A stretch of 64,000 bases of DNA. Origin: Myxococcus stipitatus (lineage in GTDB: Bacteria; Myxococcota; Myxococcia; Myxococcales; Myxococcaceae). Within the stretch, counting starts at the first letter, position 1, and each line of letters opens with the position of its first letter. Location: NCBI RefSeq assembly GCF_021412625.1, contig NZ_JAKCFI010000006.1, positions 558,001-622,000 of the forward strand, read 5' to 3'. A model generated the notes under the pieces. The model worked only from the letters and a program-made list of their open reading frames with translations, made no database searches and was not told the DNA's origin. This document shows positions 42,381-51,931 of this stretch, one piece after another. The position numbers were made by a program, and so were the translations under genes.

Positions 42381-42601
42381 GGAACTGCCTCCGCGTTGGG
42401 GGTAACCGCGAAAATTCCGCGGTCACGACAACGGGTAGTTCCTGCGGCGCGTGGTGGCAGGTGTCCCCCCGTCCAATTTCCCCGTGGGGGTCATGCGGCA
42501 AACACGGACATCGTGAGACGGCAAACGCTCGCGCGTTGTATCGACTCACGGTGGACTGTCATTCGTGGGCATGACACACCGCGAGACGGCCATGAAACAT
42601 T

Positions 42602-44539
42602 TCACCGGGCGGCGCGTCGCGCGTCGCGCGGGAGCGTCACGGTGAACGTCGTCCCGTCGAGCTCCGACGAGCGCACGTCCACGCTCCCGCCATGGGCGTG
42701 GACGATTTCCCGCACGATGAACAGGCCCAGCCCCAGCCCGCCGCGCCGGCGCCCTCCCTTGCCGTGCGCGGAGCCCGCCTGTCGGAAGGGGTCGAACAGC
42801 GTGGCCAGCTGGGGCGCGGGGATGGGGGCGCCGGGGTTGTGGACCTCCACCACCTGCCGCGTGTCGAAGTCCAGGCAGCGCAGCAGCACGGGCGCGTCCT
42901 GGGCGCCGTGCTCCAGGGCGTTGCCCACCAGGTTGCTGAGCACCTGCGCCAGCCGGTCCGCGTCCCACAGCCCGTCCGCCCGACCGTCCACGTCGAAGGC
43001 GATGAAGCGGTCGGGGTGCACCGCGGACAGCTCCTCCACCACCTGCCGGCACACCGTGGTGAGGTTGGCGGGCGCCACCTGCAGGGGGATGCCGCCGGAC
43101 AGCCGGGCCCGGGTGAGGTCGAGGATGTCCGAAATCATCGTCCCCATCCGCTCCGCGCTCGCCTCGATGCGCTGGGCCAGCTGCTGCTGGGCGGAGCTGA
43201 TGGCGCTGCGGCGGCGCAGGGCCCGGGCGGACAGCGTTATCGCGTTGAGGGGGTTGCGCAAATCGTGGCCCAGGATGCCGATGAAGCGCTCGCGGAACTC
43301 CGCCTCCTCCACCATCCGCTCCAGCGCGCGCTTGCGCTCGGTGATGTCCATCATCGAGCCAATCACCCGCGCCGGCCGCCCGGCCCCGTCCCGCGCCAGC
43401 ACGCCCCGGTCCAGCACGTGCGCCCAGGAGCCATCCGCGCGCAGGAAGCGGTACTCCGCCTGCCACGCGTCGCGCGCGGACGCGATGAACTCGCGCAGCC
43501 CCGCCGCCACGTGGTCGCGCTCGTCGGGGTGCAGCCGCTCCTCCCACCAGTCCAGGTCGTGCTCCGCGTCGTCGCGTCGGTAGCCGAACAACTCCTCCTG
43601 CCCCGCCTCCCAGCGCACGCGCCCCGTCGACAGCTCACAGTCCCACAGCACGTCGTGGGTGGCGCGCATGGCCAGCCGGTAGCGCTCCTCGGCCTCCCGC
43701 AGCGCGGCCTCCGCCAGCTCGCGCTCGGTGCAGTCCATCACCACGCCCACCACGCGGTGGGGCCGCTCCGCGTCATGGAAGCTCTGGCCCACCGCTTCGT
43801 ACCAGTGCGTGGAGCCGTCCGCGTGGCGACACCGGAACTTCAACGCGTAGGCCCCGTCCGCGGCCAGCGCCTGTTCGATGCCGCGCGCCACCCGGGGCCG
43901 GTCCTCCACCACCACACATGCCAGGAAGCTGGGCAGCGAACCGCCCAGCGAGCCCGCGGGCTGTCCGAAGAAGACGTCCGCCTCCTGCGACCAGGTCACC
44001 GCCCGGCGCGACTCCGTCCACTCCCACGCCACCATGCGCGCCTTGGACAGGGCCAGCCGCAGCAGCTCCTCCCGGGCCCGCAAATCCCTCGAGCCCTCCA
44101 GCGCCCCCTCCGCCTCGCGGCGCGCCTCCCGCTCCCGCGCCAGCGCGTCGCGCAGCGCCGGCGCCTCGTCCTCCGACGGCTCCAGCAGCCACAACGCCAG
44201 CCCCTCCGCCTCCTTCACGCCCACCGCCTGGAAGCGCGCCTCCAGCCCGTCGCGCGTCATCCGGAGCGCCACGGACAGGGGGATGCCGGAGGCCCACGTG
44301 CGCACGCAGGCCCCCACGTCCAACCCCCAGGGGCCCCGCGCCTCCCAGTGGGACACACGCGAGGGCACGTCCCAGTCATGGACGAGGTGCTCCGCCGCCG
44401 CGTTGAGCGACGTCCATTCGAAGTCGAGCACTTCCCCCGCGGCCCCCCGCAGCGGCGCGAAGCGGATGCACGGCGCGGGATTTGCGGCATGGAGCGACCG
44501 TGCCAGGGAAGCTCCTGGCAACGACGACAGGCTCACCAT
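42602..44539 (-). CDS. Multi-PAS sensor histidine kinase
   Basis: This soluble kinase has about 645 residues. It begins with a degenerate PAS-like region (residues ~20-130: PCIRFAPLRGAAGEVLDFEW), a coiled segment (~140-170), two clear PAS/PAC domains (MVAWEWTESRRAVTWS to GVVMDCTERE; THDVLWDCELSTGRVRWEAG to GSMMDITERKRAL), HisKA ILGHDLRNPLNAI with His425, and HATPase (NLVGNALEHG, GGLGLGLFIVREIVHAHGG). ATG 44539 follows GGGGGGAAG. No partner regulator adjoins it; the next gene on the same strand upstream is another kinase, 296 bases away. Confidence 0.9.
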   Translation of the reverse strand: MVSLSSLPGASLARSLHAANPAPCIRFAPLRGAAGEVLDFEWTSLNAAAEHLVHDWDVPSRVSHWEARGPWGLDVGACVRTWASGIPLSVALRMTRDGLEARFQAVGVKEAEGLALWLLEPSEDEAPALRDALAREREARREAEGALEGSRDLRAREELLRLALSKARMVAWEWTESRRAVTWSQEADVFFGQPAGSLGGSLPSFLACVVVEDRPRVARGIEQALAADGAYALKFRCRHADGSTHWYEAVGQSFHDAERPHRVVGVVMDCTERELAEAALREAEERYRLAMRATHDVLWDCELSTGRVRWEAGQEELFGYRRDDAEHDLDWWEERLHPDERDHVAAGLREFIASARDAWQAEYRFLRADGSWAHVLDRGVLARDGAGRPARVIGSMMDITERKRALERMVEEAEFRERFIGILGHDLRNPLNAITLSARALRRRSAISSAQQQLAQRIEASAERMGTMISDILDLTRARLSGGIPLQVAPANLTTVCRQVVEELSAVHPDRFIAFDVDGRADGLWDADRLAQVLSNLVGNALEHGAQDAPVLLRCLDFDTRQVVEVHNPGAPIPAPQLATLFDPFRQAGSAHGKGGRRRGGLGLGLFIVREIVHAHGGSVDVRSSELDGTTFTVTLPRDARRAAR

Positions 44540-44835
44540 CGACTTCCCCCCGGCGAACTGCGCCCCACCAGGCCCGTGCACCGGCCGAGCGGAGCACACA
44601 ATCGCGCGCTGGCAGAGAGTGCCATGTCCGAGGTGTCGCGAACGTGTCCTCGGGTACAGCCCCAACCGCAGTGCTTACGGGTGAGCACTGCGCGGCGAGC
44701 ACCACGCACCCCGCGGCCGTGTGTCCCTGTCCTCGGCCGCGGCCCCCTGCCGCCTGCCACGCTCCAGCAGAAAGCACGCGAGCCAACACCCCGCCACTGC
44801 CCTTCGGGGCAGGAAGGCCCGGCACCCACCCGCCC

Positions 44836-46641
44836 TCAGTCCCTCCGCTGACGCGGCAGGTACACGGTGAAGGTGGTGCCATCCTCGCGCGACGACACCA
44901 CGTCCACGCTGCCGCCGTGGCCGCGGACGATGTCCCGCACGATGTACAACCCCAGGCCGATGCTGCGCGTGGACTGGCCCTCGCGCAGCGCCCCGCGCGT
45001 CATGGGCTCGAACAGGCGCGACATCAGCTGTGGGGGGATGGGCTCCCCGCCGTTGTAGATGGCCAGCACCGCGAAGGGCCCGTCCGCGAAGGCCCGCACC
45101 TTCACCGGCGCGTCGGGCGGGCTGTACGCCAGCGCGTTGGCCATGAGGTTGGACACCACCTGCGCGATGCGGTCCGAATCCCACTCCCCCCTCGCCTCGC
45201 TCGCCTCCACCTGCACGGCGCGCTCCGGGTGCGCCAGCTGCACTTCGTCCAGCACCTGCTGCACCACGTCCCGCAGGTCCGTGGGCTGGCGGTGCAGCGC
45301 GATGCCGCCGCCCAGCCGCGCCTTGGTGAAGTCGAGCAGGTCGCGAATCATCCGCGCCGCGCGCTCCGACGCCTGGCCGATGCGCTGCACCGTGCGGCGC
45401 TGCGTCTCCGACAGCTCGCCCTTCTTCTCCAGCAGGCCCACGGACATGGAGATGGCGGCCAGGGGGTTGCGCAAGTCGTGGCTGACGATGCCCACCAGCT
45501 GCTGCTCGAACTCCGAGCGCCGCCGCAGCTCCTCGTGGACGCGCCGCTCCTCCGTGATGAGCCGCACGCGCTCCAGCGCCTGCGCGCACGCGTGCGCCAG
45601 CGCGGAGAAGAAGGCCCGGTCCATCTCCGTGAAGGGCCGCGCCCGCGCGAACGACAGGCCGATGGCCCCCAGCGCCCGCCCCTTCACCAATAGCGGCAGG
45701 GCGATGGCGGACTCGTGGATGCCGTGCGCGTTGAGGTGCGGGTAGCGCCCCCGCCACTCGTCCAGCGAGCCCAGCCAGATGGGGCGCTGCTCGCGCACCG
45801 CCTCCGTCAGGGGCACCGGGTTGGACAGGGGGATGCGCCGCCAGCGCGCCAGCACCGGCTCCGGGTAGCCCACCGCGTCCACGATTTCGAGCGCCTCGCC
45901 CGCCTCGTCCAGCAGGTTGACCGCGCCCGCCTTCGCGCCCGCGGCGACCAGCCCCTGCTCGAACAGGGCGCGGCACACCTGCTCCACCGTGCTCGCCTCC
46001 GACAGGCGCGCGGTGAAGTCGCGCAGCCGGTCGATGTGGCCCGCGGCCCGCGCCGCCAGCTCGCGCGCCTCCGCCTCCTTCTGTCTGAGCAGCTCCGCCT
46101 GGAGCCGCACCTGGTGCTGCGCGCGGAACAGCTCCACGAACACGGACACCTTGGAGCGCAGCACCTCCGGCGGGAAGGGCTTCTGGAGGAAGTCCACCGC
46201 GCCGGTGGCGTAGCCGTTGACGAGCTCCGTGTCGTCGCGGCCATAGGCGGTGAGGAAGATGATGGGCATGTTGCGGGTGCGCTCGCGCTGCTTGATGAGC
46301 GCCGCCGTCTCGAAGCCGCTCATCCCCGCCATGCGCACGTCCAGCAGGATGACGGCGTAGTCCTCGCGCAGGAGGAAGCGCAGCGCCTGCTCCCCCGACG
46401 ACGCCTTCGTCAGCCGCACGCCCAGCGTCCCGAGGATGGCCTCCAGCGACACCAGGTTGGCCGGGTTGTCGTCCACCAGCAGCACCGCGGGCGCGTGCGC
46501 TCCCGCGACGGCCAGCCCGTCCGATGACGTCTCTGGAGGCGGGAGGAGGTTGGCGACGCCGCTCGCCCCCACCGCCGCGCGGGGCCGGGCGCCGGGCCGC
46601 CGCAACCATTCCGCCATCGTCTCTATCCCTTCGTGGAACAT
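44836..46641 (-). CDS. Receiver-GAF hybrid histidine kinase
   Basis: This soluble hybrid kinase has about 601 residues. The N-terminal receiver (APAVLLVDDNPANL; phosphoacceptor in VILLDVRMAGMSG; DFLQKPF) is followed by a coiled segment, a GAF domain (~residues 200-345: STVEQVCRALFEQGLVAAG to GAIGLSFARARPF), HisKA IVSHDLRNPLAAI (His388) and HATPase (NLMANALAYS, SIGLGLYIVRDIVRGHGG). Receiver-first hybrids like this act in phosphorelays. The ATG at 46641 has AGGTGA upstream. Its kinase core is very close to those at 1062, 42602 and 53562. Confidence 0.9.
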   Translation of the reverse strand: MFHEGIETMAEWLRRPGARPRAAVGASGVANLLPPPETSSDGLAVAGAHAPAVLLVDDNPANLVSLEAILGTLGVRLTKASSGEQALRFLLREDYAVILLDVRMAGMSGFETAALIKQRERTRNMPIIFLTAYGRDDTELVNGYATGAVDFLQKPFPPEVLRSKVSVFVELFRAQHQVRLQAELLRQKEAEARELAARAAGHIDRLRDFTARLSEASTVEQVCRALFEQGLVAAGAKAGAVNLLDEAGEALEIVDAVGYPEPVLARWRRIPLSNPVPLTEAVREQRPIWLGSLDEWRGRYPHLNAHGIHESAIALPLLVKGRALGAIGLSFARARPFTEMDRAFFSALAHACAQALERVRLITEERRVHEELRRRSEFEQQLVGIVSHDLRNPLAAISMSVGLLEKKGELSETQRRTVQRIGQASERAARMIRDLLDFTKARLGGGIALHRQPTDLRDVVQQVLDEVQLAHPERAVQVEASEARGEWDSDRIAQVVSNLMANALAYSPPDAPVKVRAFADGPFAVLAIYNGGEPIPPQLMSRLFEPMTRGALREGQSTRSIGLGLYIVRDIVRGHGGSVDVVSSREDGTTFTVYLPRQRRD

Positions 46642-46821
46642 GTCGCGTTCACCTGGAGGTCGGGCGGTCCACAGTCGAAGCACGAGAGGGCCTGTCCATG
46701 GGACTCGAGGGCCCCCTGGCCTGCCTTCCGCGGGCCGGAATTACACCGTGCCGGCAATCGGCTTGTCGGGCCCGTGCGCGCGGGTGCCCCGCAAGCGTGC
46801 GCTATCCATCACTCGCCGGGT

Positions 46822-49650
46822 TCAATATCGGCCCTTCACGCCGAGGATGGGCAGCACGACGGGCAGCCCCACCGCCTGCTTCGAGAGGGGCCGCCCGCCG
46901 CCCCCCTCGTACTCGAAGCTCACCGTCTCCTGGCTGACGGTGACGTTGAGCATGTCGAGATAAGCCTCCAGGCTGAAGGTCTCGTACACCCAGGAGCGCG
47001 ACAGCCGCAGGTCCAGCCGCAGGAAGGCCGGGAGGCGATCCACGCGGTCCCGGTCCACCTTCACCCACGAGGGCCGGCCGGAGCTGTCCAGGCCCTCGCG
47101 GTGCGTCTGGGTGCCCAGGGTGCCGTACTCCGGGCGGCCGGTGTTGAAGTGCAGCACCCCGCCCAGCGTGACGCTGTTGGAGAACTTGTAGCTGAGCACC
47201 AGGTTGAGGATGTGCGTCTGGTCGAAGGTGAAGGGCAGGTCCGCCCGCGCCTCGCCCACCACGTTGCCCTCCGCGTCGTAGCGGTGGAAGCGCGAGCGGC
47301 GCGTGCTGCGCTGGAGCGTGTACGACAGCCACCCGAACCAGTTGTCCCCCAGCGGGTGGCGGATGAGCAGCTCCAGGCCATACGCCAGGCCGTGGCTCTT
47401 GAAGTCCGGCAGGTCGAGGTCGTCCCGGCCGGGGATGCCCAGGTCGTCGTCGTCGAGTATCTGCGTGCCCCGGCGGCGCCCGCCCCGCTTGGGGAGGTTG
47501 GGCCCGGTGGGCGGGTCCGGGTCCCCGTCCACCATGCCCTCGTCGGAGAAGGGCGTCAGCTCGATGGTGCGGACCATGGGGTTGAAGTAGACGTCCAGCC
47601 CCACGTCCAGCCTGCGCCACGCCTTGTACTCCGCGCCCACGGAGAACTGCGCGCTCTGCTGGAGCCCCAGGAACAGGCTGCCCACGTCCACCACCGGCAG
47701 GCTGATGAGCGAGGTGGGCGGCTGGTGGAACAGCCCCATGCCGGCCTTGAGGACCAGCCGCTCGTCGTACTGGTGGCGCACGCTCAGCCGCGGCTCCACC
47801 ACGCGCCGGTCGATGCCGGGCGACAGGTGGTAGCTGTCCAGCCGCACGCCGGGCACCACGGACCAGTCCGGCCGGGGCCGCCACGCCAGCTCCGCCCACG
47901 CGCCCGCGAACGTCGCCAGCGCCACCGGGGCGACGTCCTGCTGCTCCTCGCCGGGGGTCTTCTCGAACAGGTCGACGATGGCGCGCTTGTGGTCCACGTC
48001 CGCGCCCGCGCGCAGCCCCAGGTCGCGGGACAGGGGCAGGGTATAGCCGGCGCGCGCGGCCCACATGGACTGGTCGATGAAGAGCTCCGTCGCGTCGTCC
48101 GGCGGGTGGCTGTTGGTGACGCCGAAGCGGTCCAGTCCCCACGTGGCCGCCAGCTCCAGCTCGCCCGGGCCCACCGGGTGGCGGTGGCGCAGGTCCACGC
48201 GGTGGAAGGAGATGGACTGCATCGCCGTGTCGCCGAAGGCGTCCTGCGCCTGGGTGCCGAAGGTGTCCGACGAGCCGAACGCGAACAGCCGCAGCTTGCC
48301 CCGCCCCACGTCCTGCTCCACCCGCAGCTGGTAGTCCCAGAAGTCGAGCACCAGCTTGGGGTTGAGCCGGCCCGGCGCCGGCGGGTCCTGGAGCTTGTTG
48401 GCCGCCAGCGCGACGAGCCAGGGCGTGTACGAGTAGCGCCCCGCCACGCTGACGTGGGTGTCCGTGGAGCGGATGGGCGTCTGCAGGAAGAAGCCCGCGT
48501 TGATGAGGTCCGCGTAGGCGCTGCCGTGCACGCGGTCGTCGCGCGGGCGCGTCAGCCGGCCCTCGATGGCGCCTCCCAGCAGCCGGCCGTACTGCGGCGG
48601 CGGCGAGCCCGGGAAGAAGTCGATGGCGTCGATGAAGTCCGGGTGGATGACCGCCGGCCCCAGGAAGAGGTGGAACAGGATGGGCACGCGGATGCCGTCG
48701 AGGAAGTAGCCCGTGGAGGACGGCTGGCCGCCGCGCACCACCGGGTAGGCCACCCCCGACAACATGCTGCCCACGCCCGGCAGCAGCATGACGACGCGGA
48801 ACGGGTCCCCCATGGTGCCGGGCACCTCGCGCAGCTCCGCGTCGTGCAGCGTGACGCGGCTGACCTCCGTGCGCTCGCGGTCCCCGCGCACCACCGTCTC
48901 GTACGGGTTGATGACGAGCGGCTCCAGCCCGTACACCACCTCCAGCGCCTGGGACTCCGCCAGCGTCTCCTGGAAGGCGCCCGGCTTGTGTCCTGGCGCG
49001 GACACCCGCACGTGGTGCCTCCCCGCGGGCCAGCGCGCCTCGAAGCGCCCCTCCGCGTCCGTCTGCGCGGGCGCGTCCGGCGCCAGGTCCGACAGCAGCG
49101 TGGCGCCCACGATGGGGCGCCGGTTGCCCTTGGTGCGCACCAGCCCCCGCAGGGTGACGGCCCGCGCCTGTTGCTCGCGCAGCGCGTCGGCGGTGGGCGG
49201 CGCCTCGAAGCGGTACTCGAAGAACACCCGCACCGGCACCGGCACCCCGTCCAGCGTGGCCGGCGCGAAGCGCAGCGACGGCGCGGCGTGCAGCGCGGAG
49301 CGGTCCAACAGCGGATGCACGCCGTCCACCAGCGTGGCGGACTCCACCTCGCCCTCCGCGTCCACCAGCAGCTCCAGCCGGACCACGCCCGCCACCCGCT
49401 CCGACGCGAGCTCCGGCGGGTAGGGGGCGGGGGCGTCCACCCGCAGCGACGGCGGCACCAGCACGGGCCCGGCGTCGGCCGCGCCCTCCACCGTCCAGCC
49501 CGCATCGGTGCGCAGCGCGTCACGCTCCTCGGGCACCCCGCCGTCGGCGGCCTGGGCCTGGGCGCCACGCCCCAGCACGAGCAGCGCCAGCGGCAGCATC
49601 GTCAGGAGTGGACGCAGGCGGCCCCCTCCCCAGCGTGGTCCCCGAGGCAT
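46822..49650 (-). CDS. TonB-dependent receptor with N-terminal TonB-like domain
   Basis: This outer-membrane receptor has about 942 residues. A signal peptide (LLTMLPLALLVLGRGAQAQA) is followed by a ~90-residue TonB C-terminal-like domain (GVVRLELLVDAEGEVESATL; SLRFAPATLDGVPVPV), a carboxypeptidase-regulatory-like beta domain (LRGLVRTKGNRRPIVGATLL), a plug (VVRGGQPSSTGYFLDGIRVP; GGAIEGRLTRPR), and a 22-strand-type beta-barrel ending in GVKGRY. It imports an unknown substrate with energy from the inner-membrane TonB complex. The TonB-like domain on the receptor is atypical of enterobacteria. I chose ATG 49650, which starts directly before the signal peptide; starts at 49686 or 49713 are possible. 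Confidence 0.87.
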   Translation of the reverse strand: MPRGPRWGGGRLRPLLTMLPLALLVLGRGAQAQAADGGVPEERDALRTDAGWTVEGAADAGPVLVPPSLRVDAPAPYPPELASERVAGVVRLELLVDAEGEVESATLVDGVHPLLDRSALHAAPSLRFAPATLDGVPVPVRVFFEYRFEAPPTADALREQQARAVTLRGLVRTKGNRRPIVGATLLSDLAPDAPAQTDAEGRFEARWPAGRHHVRVSAPGHKPGAFQETLAESQALEVVYGLEPLVINPYETVVRGDRERTEVSRVTLHDAELREVPGTMGDPFRVVMLLPGVGSMLSGVAYPVVRGGQPSSTGYFLDGIRVPILFHLFLGPAVIHPDFIDAIDFFPGSPPPQYGRLLGGAIEGRLTRPRDDRVHGSAYADLINAGFFLQTPIRSTDTHVSVAGRYSYTPWLVALAANKLQDPPAPGRLNPKLVLDFWDYQLRVEQDVGRGKLRLFAFGSSDTFGTQAQDAFGDTAMQSISFHRVDLRHRHPVGPGELELAATWGLDRFGVTNSHPPDDATELFIDQSMWAARAGYTLPLSRDLGLRAGADVDHKRAIVDLFEKTPGEEQQDVAPVALATFAGAWAELAWRPRPDWSVVPGVRLDSYHLSPGIDRRVVEPRLSVRHQYDERLVLKAGMGLFHQPPTSLISLPVVDVGSLFLGLQQSAQFSVGAEYKAWRRLDVGLDVYFNPMVRTIELTPFSDEGMVDGDPDPPTGPNLPKRGGRRRGTQILDDDDLGIPGRDDLDLPDFKSHGLAYGLELLIRHPLGDNWFGWLSYTLQRSTRRSRFHRYDAEGNVVGEARADLPFTFDQTHILNLVLSYKFSNSVTLGGVLHFNTGRPEYGTLGTQTHREGLDSSGRPSWVKVDRDRVDRLPAFLRLDLRLSRSWVYETFSLEAYLDMLNVTVSQETVSFEYEGGGGRPLSKQAVGLPVVLPILGVKGRY

Positions 49651-50013
49651 GTCCCTCAACGTGGCTCCAATGACCCCTGCCTCCATGAGGCCAGGGTGCC
49701 GACGCCGAGACAAGCACCCCCACCGGCCCCCTCACGCGGTAAGCGCTCCAGGCAACCTCCGGAACCCCGGCTCCGTTGGTGGGCGGACGCGCGCCCGCTG
49801 GCACGTCGCGGAGATGACAGCGGCCTCATCCCTGGAGGCGGGAGGACAGCGGCGCGTGGGCGCCGCACCTTCCCCCGCAGTTTCGGAGCCCCACCTGATG
49901 CGATTCGCCCCGCCCTCGTCCTGGTGCCGGATGGCCCTCGTCATGCCATCCGTCTCGTCATTGCGGGGGCTCGCGCTCTCCCGTGAGCCCTCGCCTCGCC
50001 CCGGGAGCCTCCG
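49651..50013. other. Intergenic region upstream of TonB-dependent receptor
   Basis: These 363 bases contain no supported gene on either strand. They should hold the promoter of the minus-strand receptor gene. No repeat or hairpin stood out. Confidence 0.4.
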
Positions 50014-50223
50014 GTGATTGCCCCGCCGACGCTCCGCGTGGTGCGAGGCCGCTTGTTGCAGCTGGTGCTGCTCCTGCTGGCCGCCATGGCCCTCAGCATG
50101 GTGCCCGCCGCCCTGGCGGGGGACGCGGCGGAGGAGGCCGCGGCGCACGAGCACGGCGCGAGGCCCACCGGTCCTGGCTCCAGGACGGCGGACGACTGTC
50201 CCCGCCCCGCGCCGGCGCGCTGA
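50014..50223 (+). CDS. Possible small exported protein
   Basis: This is a candidate of 69 residues. A GTG start with GGGAG 7 bases upstream gives a basic N-terminus, one strongly hydrophobic segment (LLQLVLLLLAAMALSMVPAA) and a cleavage-like ALAGD, then a short hydrophilic tail with two His (AAAHEHG). The signal-peptide logic supports it, but it is short, and no family is recognised. Confidence 0.4.
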   Translation: MIAPPTLRVVRGRLLQLVLLLLAAMALSMVPAALAGDAAEEAAAHEHGARPTGPGSRTADDCPRPAPAR

Positions 50224-50243
50224 AGGCCGCGCGCCTGGCGCGC

Positions 50244-50705
50244 TCAACGCTGCGGGAGGATGGACGCGGCCACCTGGTTGACCAGCTTGAGCTGCCCGCG
50301 GGACATGCGGCGCAGCGTGCGCAGCAGCCTGCGCATCTCCGGCAGGTGGTCCTTGTCGCGCGAGTCCTCCTCCCACAGCCCCGCCCCCACCGACGCCGCC
50401 GTGACGAGCCCCAGCCCCACGTCCGCCGACAGCTGGAGCGCCACGCACAGCCGGAACAGCGTGGGCACGCTGGGCATCATCCGGCCCCGCTCCATCCGCC
50501 CGTACACCTCCGAGGCGATGCCGATGCGCTCGGCCACGTCCGCCTGCGTCAGGCCCGCGCGCATCCGCGCGGACCGCGCCGCCTCGCCCACGCTCACCGC
50601 CAGCCGTCGCTCCAATTGCTGTCGCGAGGCCCGGGCCCGGTCGCTCGCGCTGCGCTTGCGAGGCCGCCTGCGGGGGGAAGCGGAACCTTCAGGGTGGGTC
50701 TTCAC
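50244..50705 (-). CDS. XRE-family transcriptional regulator
   Basis: This is a 153-residue protein. A very basic N-terminus (SPRRRPRKRSASDRARASRQ) precedes a lambda-Cro-type helix-turn-helix at residues ~45-105 (SARMRAGLTQADVAERIGI; YGRMERGRMMPSVPTLFRLC). The C-terminal ~50 residues are helical and charged. GTG 50705 was chosen with AAGG about 9 bases upstream; the frame stays open further upstream without a better start. It may regulate itself through the dyad at 50779-50795. Confidence 0.8.
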   Translation of the reverse strand: MKTHPEGSASPRRRPRKRSASDRARASRQQLERRLAVSVGEAARSARMRAGLTQADVAERIGIASEVYGRMERGRMMPSVPTLFRLCVALQLSADVGLGLVTAASVGAGLWEEDSRDKDHLPEMRRLLRTLRRMSRGQLKLVNQVAASILPQR

Positions 50706-50778
50706 CGCGTCAACCTTGTGAGTGCGGGCCGAGGCCTCGACCTGCACCGCGACAGGCCTCCCTCGGTCGCGTGTCCAT

Positions 50779-50795
50779 GCGGGCTTATAACCCGC
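50779..50795. promoter_or_regulatory. Small dyad with TATAA core upstream of XRE gene
   Basis: GCGGG (50779-50783) and CCCGC (50791-50795) flank CTTATAA, about 75 bases before the XRE start. It may be a -10 region overlapped by an operator. The 539 bases between the divergent genes (50706-51244) otherwise contain no gene. Confidence 0.3.
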
Positions 50796-51105
50796 CACGT
50801 CATCTGGCGAAATACCGATATGGTGGGTAGTCACCCCCCTCGGCGCGGCCCCACGCCGTCCCTCCCGGACACCCGACGCCGGAGGTCTCCCCACCCCACC
50901 CTCGCTCGGAGAACGCCCACCCCCACCTGAACCCACACGCTCCACGGCGCCCGACGCCTGGCGTCGTCCTCCCGGGGGGCCTCCCCGCGTCCGCGCCCGT
51001 GGCAACCGGGTGGTGGCACTGGACTCGGAAGGTTCAATACCAGGCACTGGACCTCCCACGGCGGATGAATCCCTCCCCGCGGGTCGGAGGGAGCCGCTCC
51101 AATGC

Positions 51106-51135
51106 TTGACACCTCCCACCTCAAAAGCAGAAAAT
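51106..51135 (+). promoter_or_regulatory. Candidate housekeeping promoter
   Basis: A perfect -35 TTGACA (51106-51111) is followed after 18 bases by GAAAAT (51130-51135), a 4/6 match to the -10 consensus. It lies 110 bases upstream of the 51245 gene in an AT-richer stretch. Confidence 0.4.
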
Positions 51136-51244
51136 CAAGACACCGCCCCAAATCTGTTGAACGGAGGAAGCCTTTGCACCTGGGTGGCTCGCCATGCGCG
51201 CGAGCGGGCCCGGGGCGAGGGCTCGGCTCCAGGAGCGCACGCCC

Positions 51245-51799
51245 ATGGCATCGCCGAGGCCCGAAGAGGTGTTGAAGCGCTTCCTCGCCGCGCGGGAGGC
51301 GGGGGACGCGCAGCACGCCAGTCCCGAGCAGCTGCGCCTGCTGCGCGAGTTGATCCACGACAGCCCGGCCTTCACGCCGGCGTTGCTGGAGCTGGCGCGG
51401 CTGCTGCAACTGGCGGACGAGCCAGGCGTGGCGGCGGAGCACGCGTTCGTGGAGGTGCAGCGGCTGCTGGAGCAGGCGGTGCAGCTGTCGCGCCGGGGCG
51501 CGCCCGCGCTGGTGGAGCTGGGGTACTTCCTGGACATCATCCGGGGACGGGAGGACGACGCGCTCGCCCTCTGGGACGAGGCCGCCCAGCAGTCGCTGAA
51601 GACGCTGGAGCAGGCGTGGGCGGGCATGCTCCGGGCCTGGGCCGAGGAGCGCACGAAGGAGTCGCTGGAGAAGGCGCTGCGGCTGGCCGAGCGCGCGCGG
51701 AAGGTCTTCCCGGACTCGCTGCGCATCCTCGACGAGGTGGAGCAGGTGCGCGCCCACGCGTTGCAGGACGGAGTGCTCGCGGCCAGCCCACCGCCGTGA
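51245..51799 (+). CDS. TPR-like helical protein, unknown
   Basis: This soluble protein of 184 residues is almost all helical. It contains TPR-like units (PAFTPALLELARLLQLADEP; APALVELGYFLDIIRGREDD; TKESLEKALRLAERARKVFP). No catalytic motif or signal peptide is present. ATG 51245 has AGGAG 9 bases upstream; an ATG at 51194 is possible but adds an Arg/Gly-rich extension. It precedes the Ser/Thr kinase by 132 bases in the same direction and may be a partner or adaptor. Confidence 0.72.
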   Translation: MASPRPEEVLKRFLAAREAGDAQHASPEQLRLLRELIHDSPAFTPALLELARLLQLADEPGVAAEHAFVEVQRLLEQAVQLSRRGAPALVELGYFLDIIRGREDDALALWDEAAQQSLKTLEQAWAGMLRAWAEERTKESLEKALRLAERARKVFPDSLRILDEVEQVRAHALQDGVLAASPPP

Positions 51800-51931
51800 G
51801 TGTTCCCTCCGCGCCAGGAGGCCCTGGCGCACACTACCCAACAGGTGACTTCCAGGCGAGGGACGACCATACTTCCCGGGTGAGCGCGGGGCCCCCCACG
51901 GGTCCCGCCGACCGAGGAGAGCCCCGTCGCC

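Noticed and set aside
46633-49986. A 1117-codon open frame on the plus strand
   Set aside because: Antisense to the TonB-dependent receptor; translation is His/Arg/Gln-rich with no domain and no ribosome binding site.
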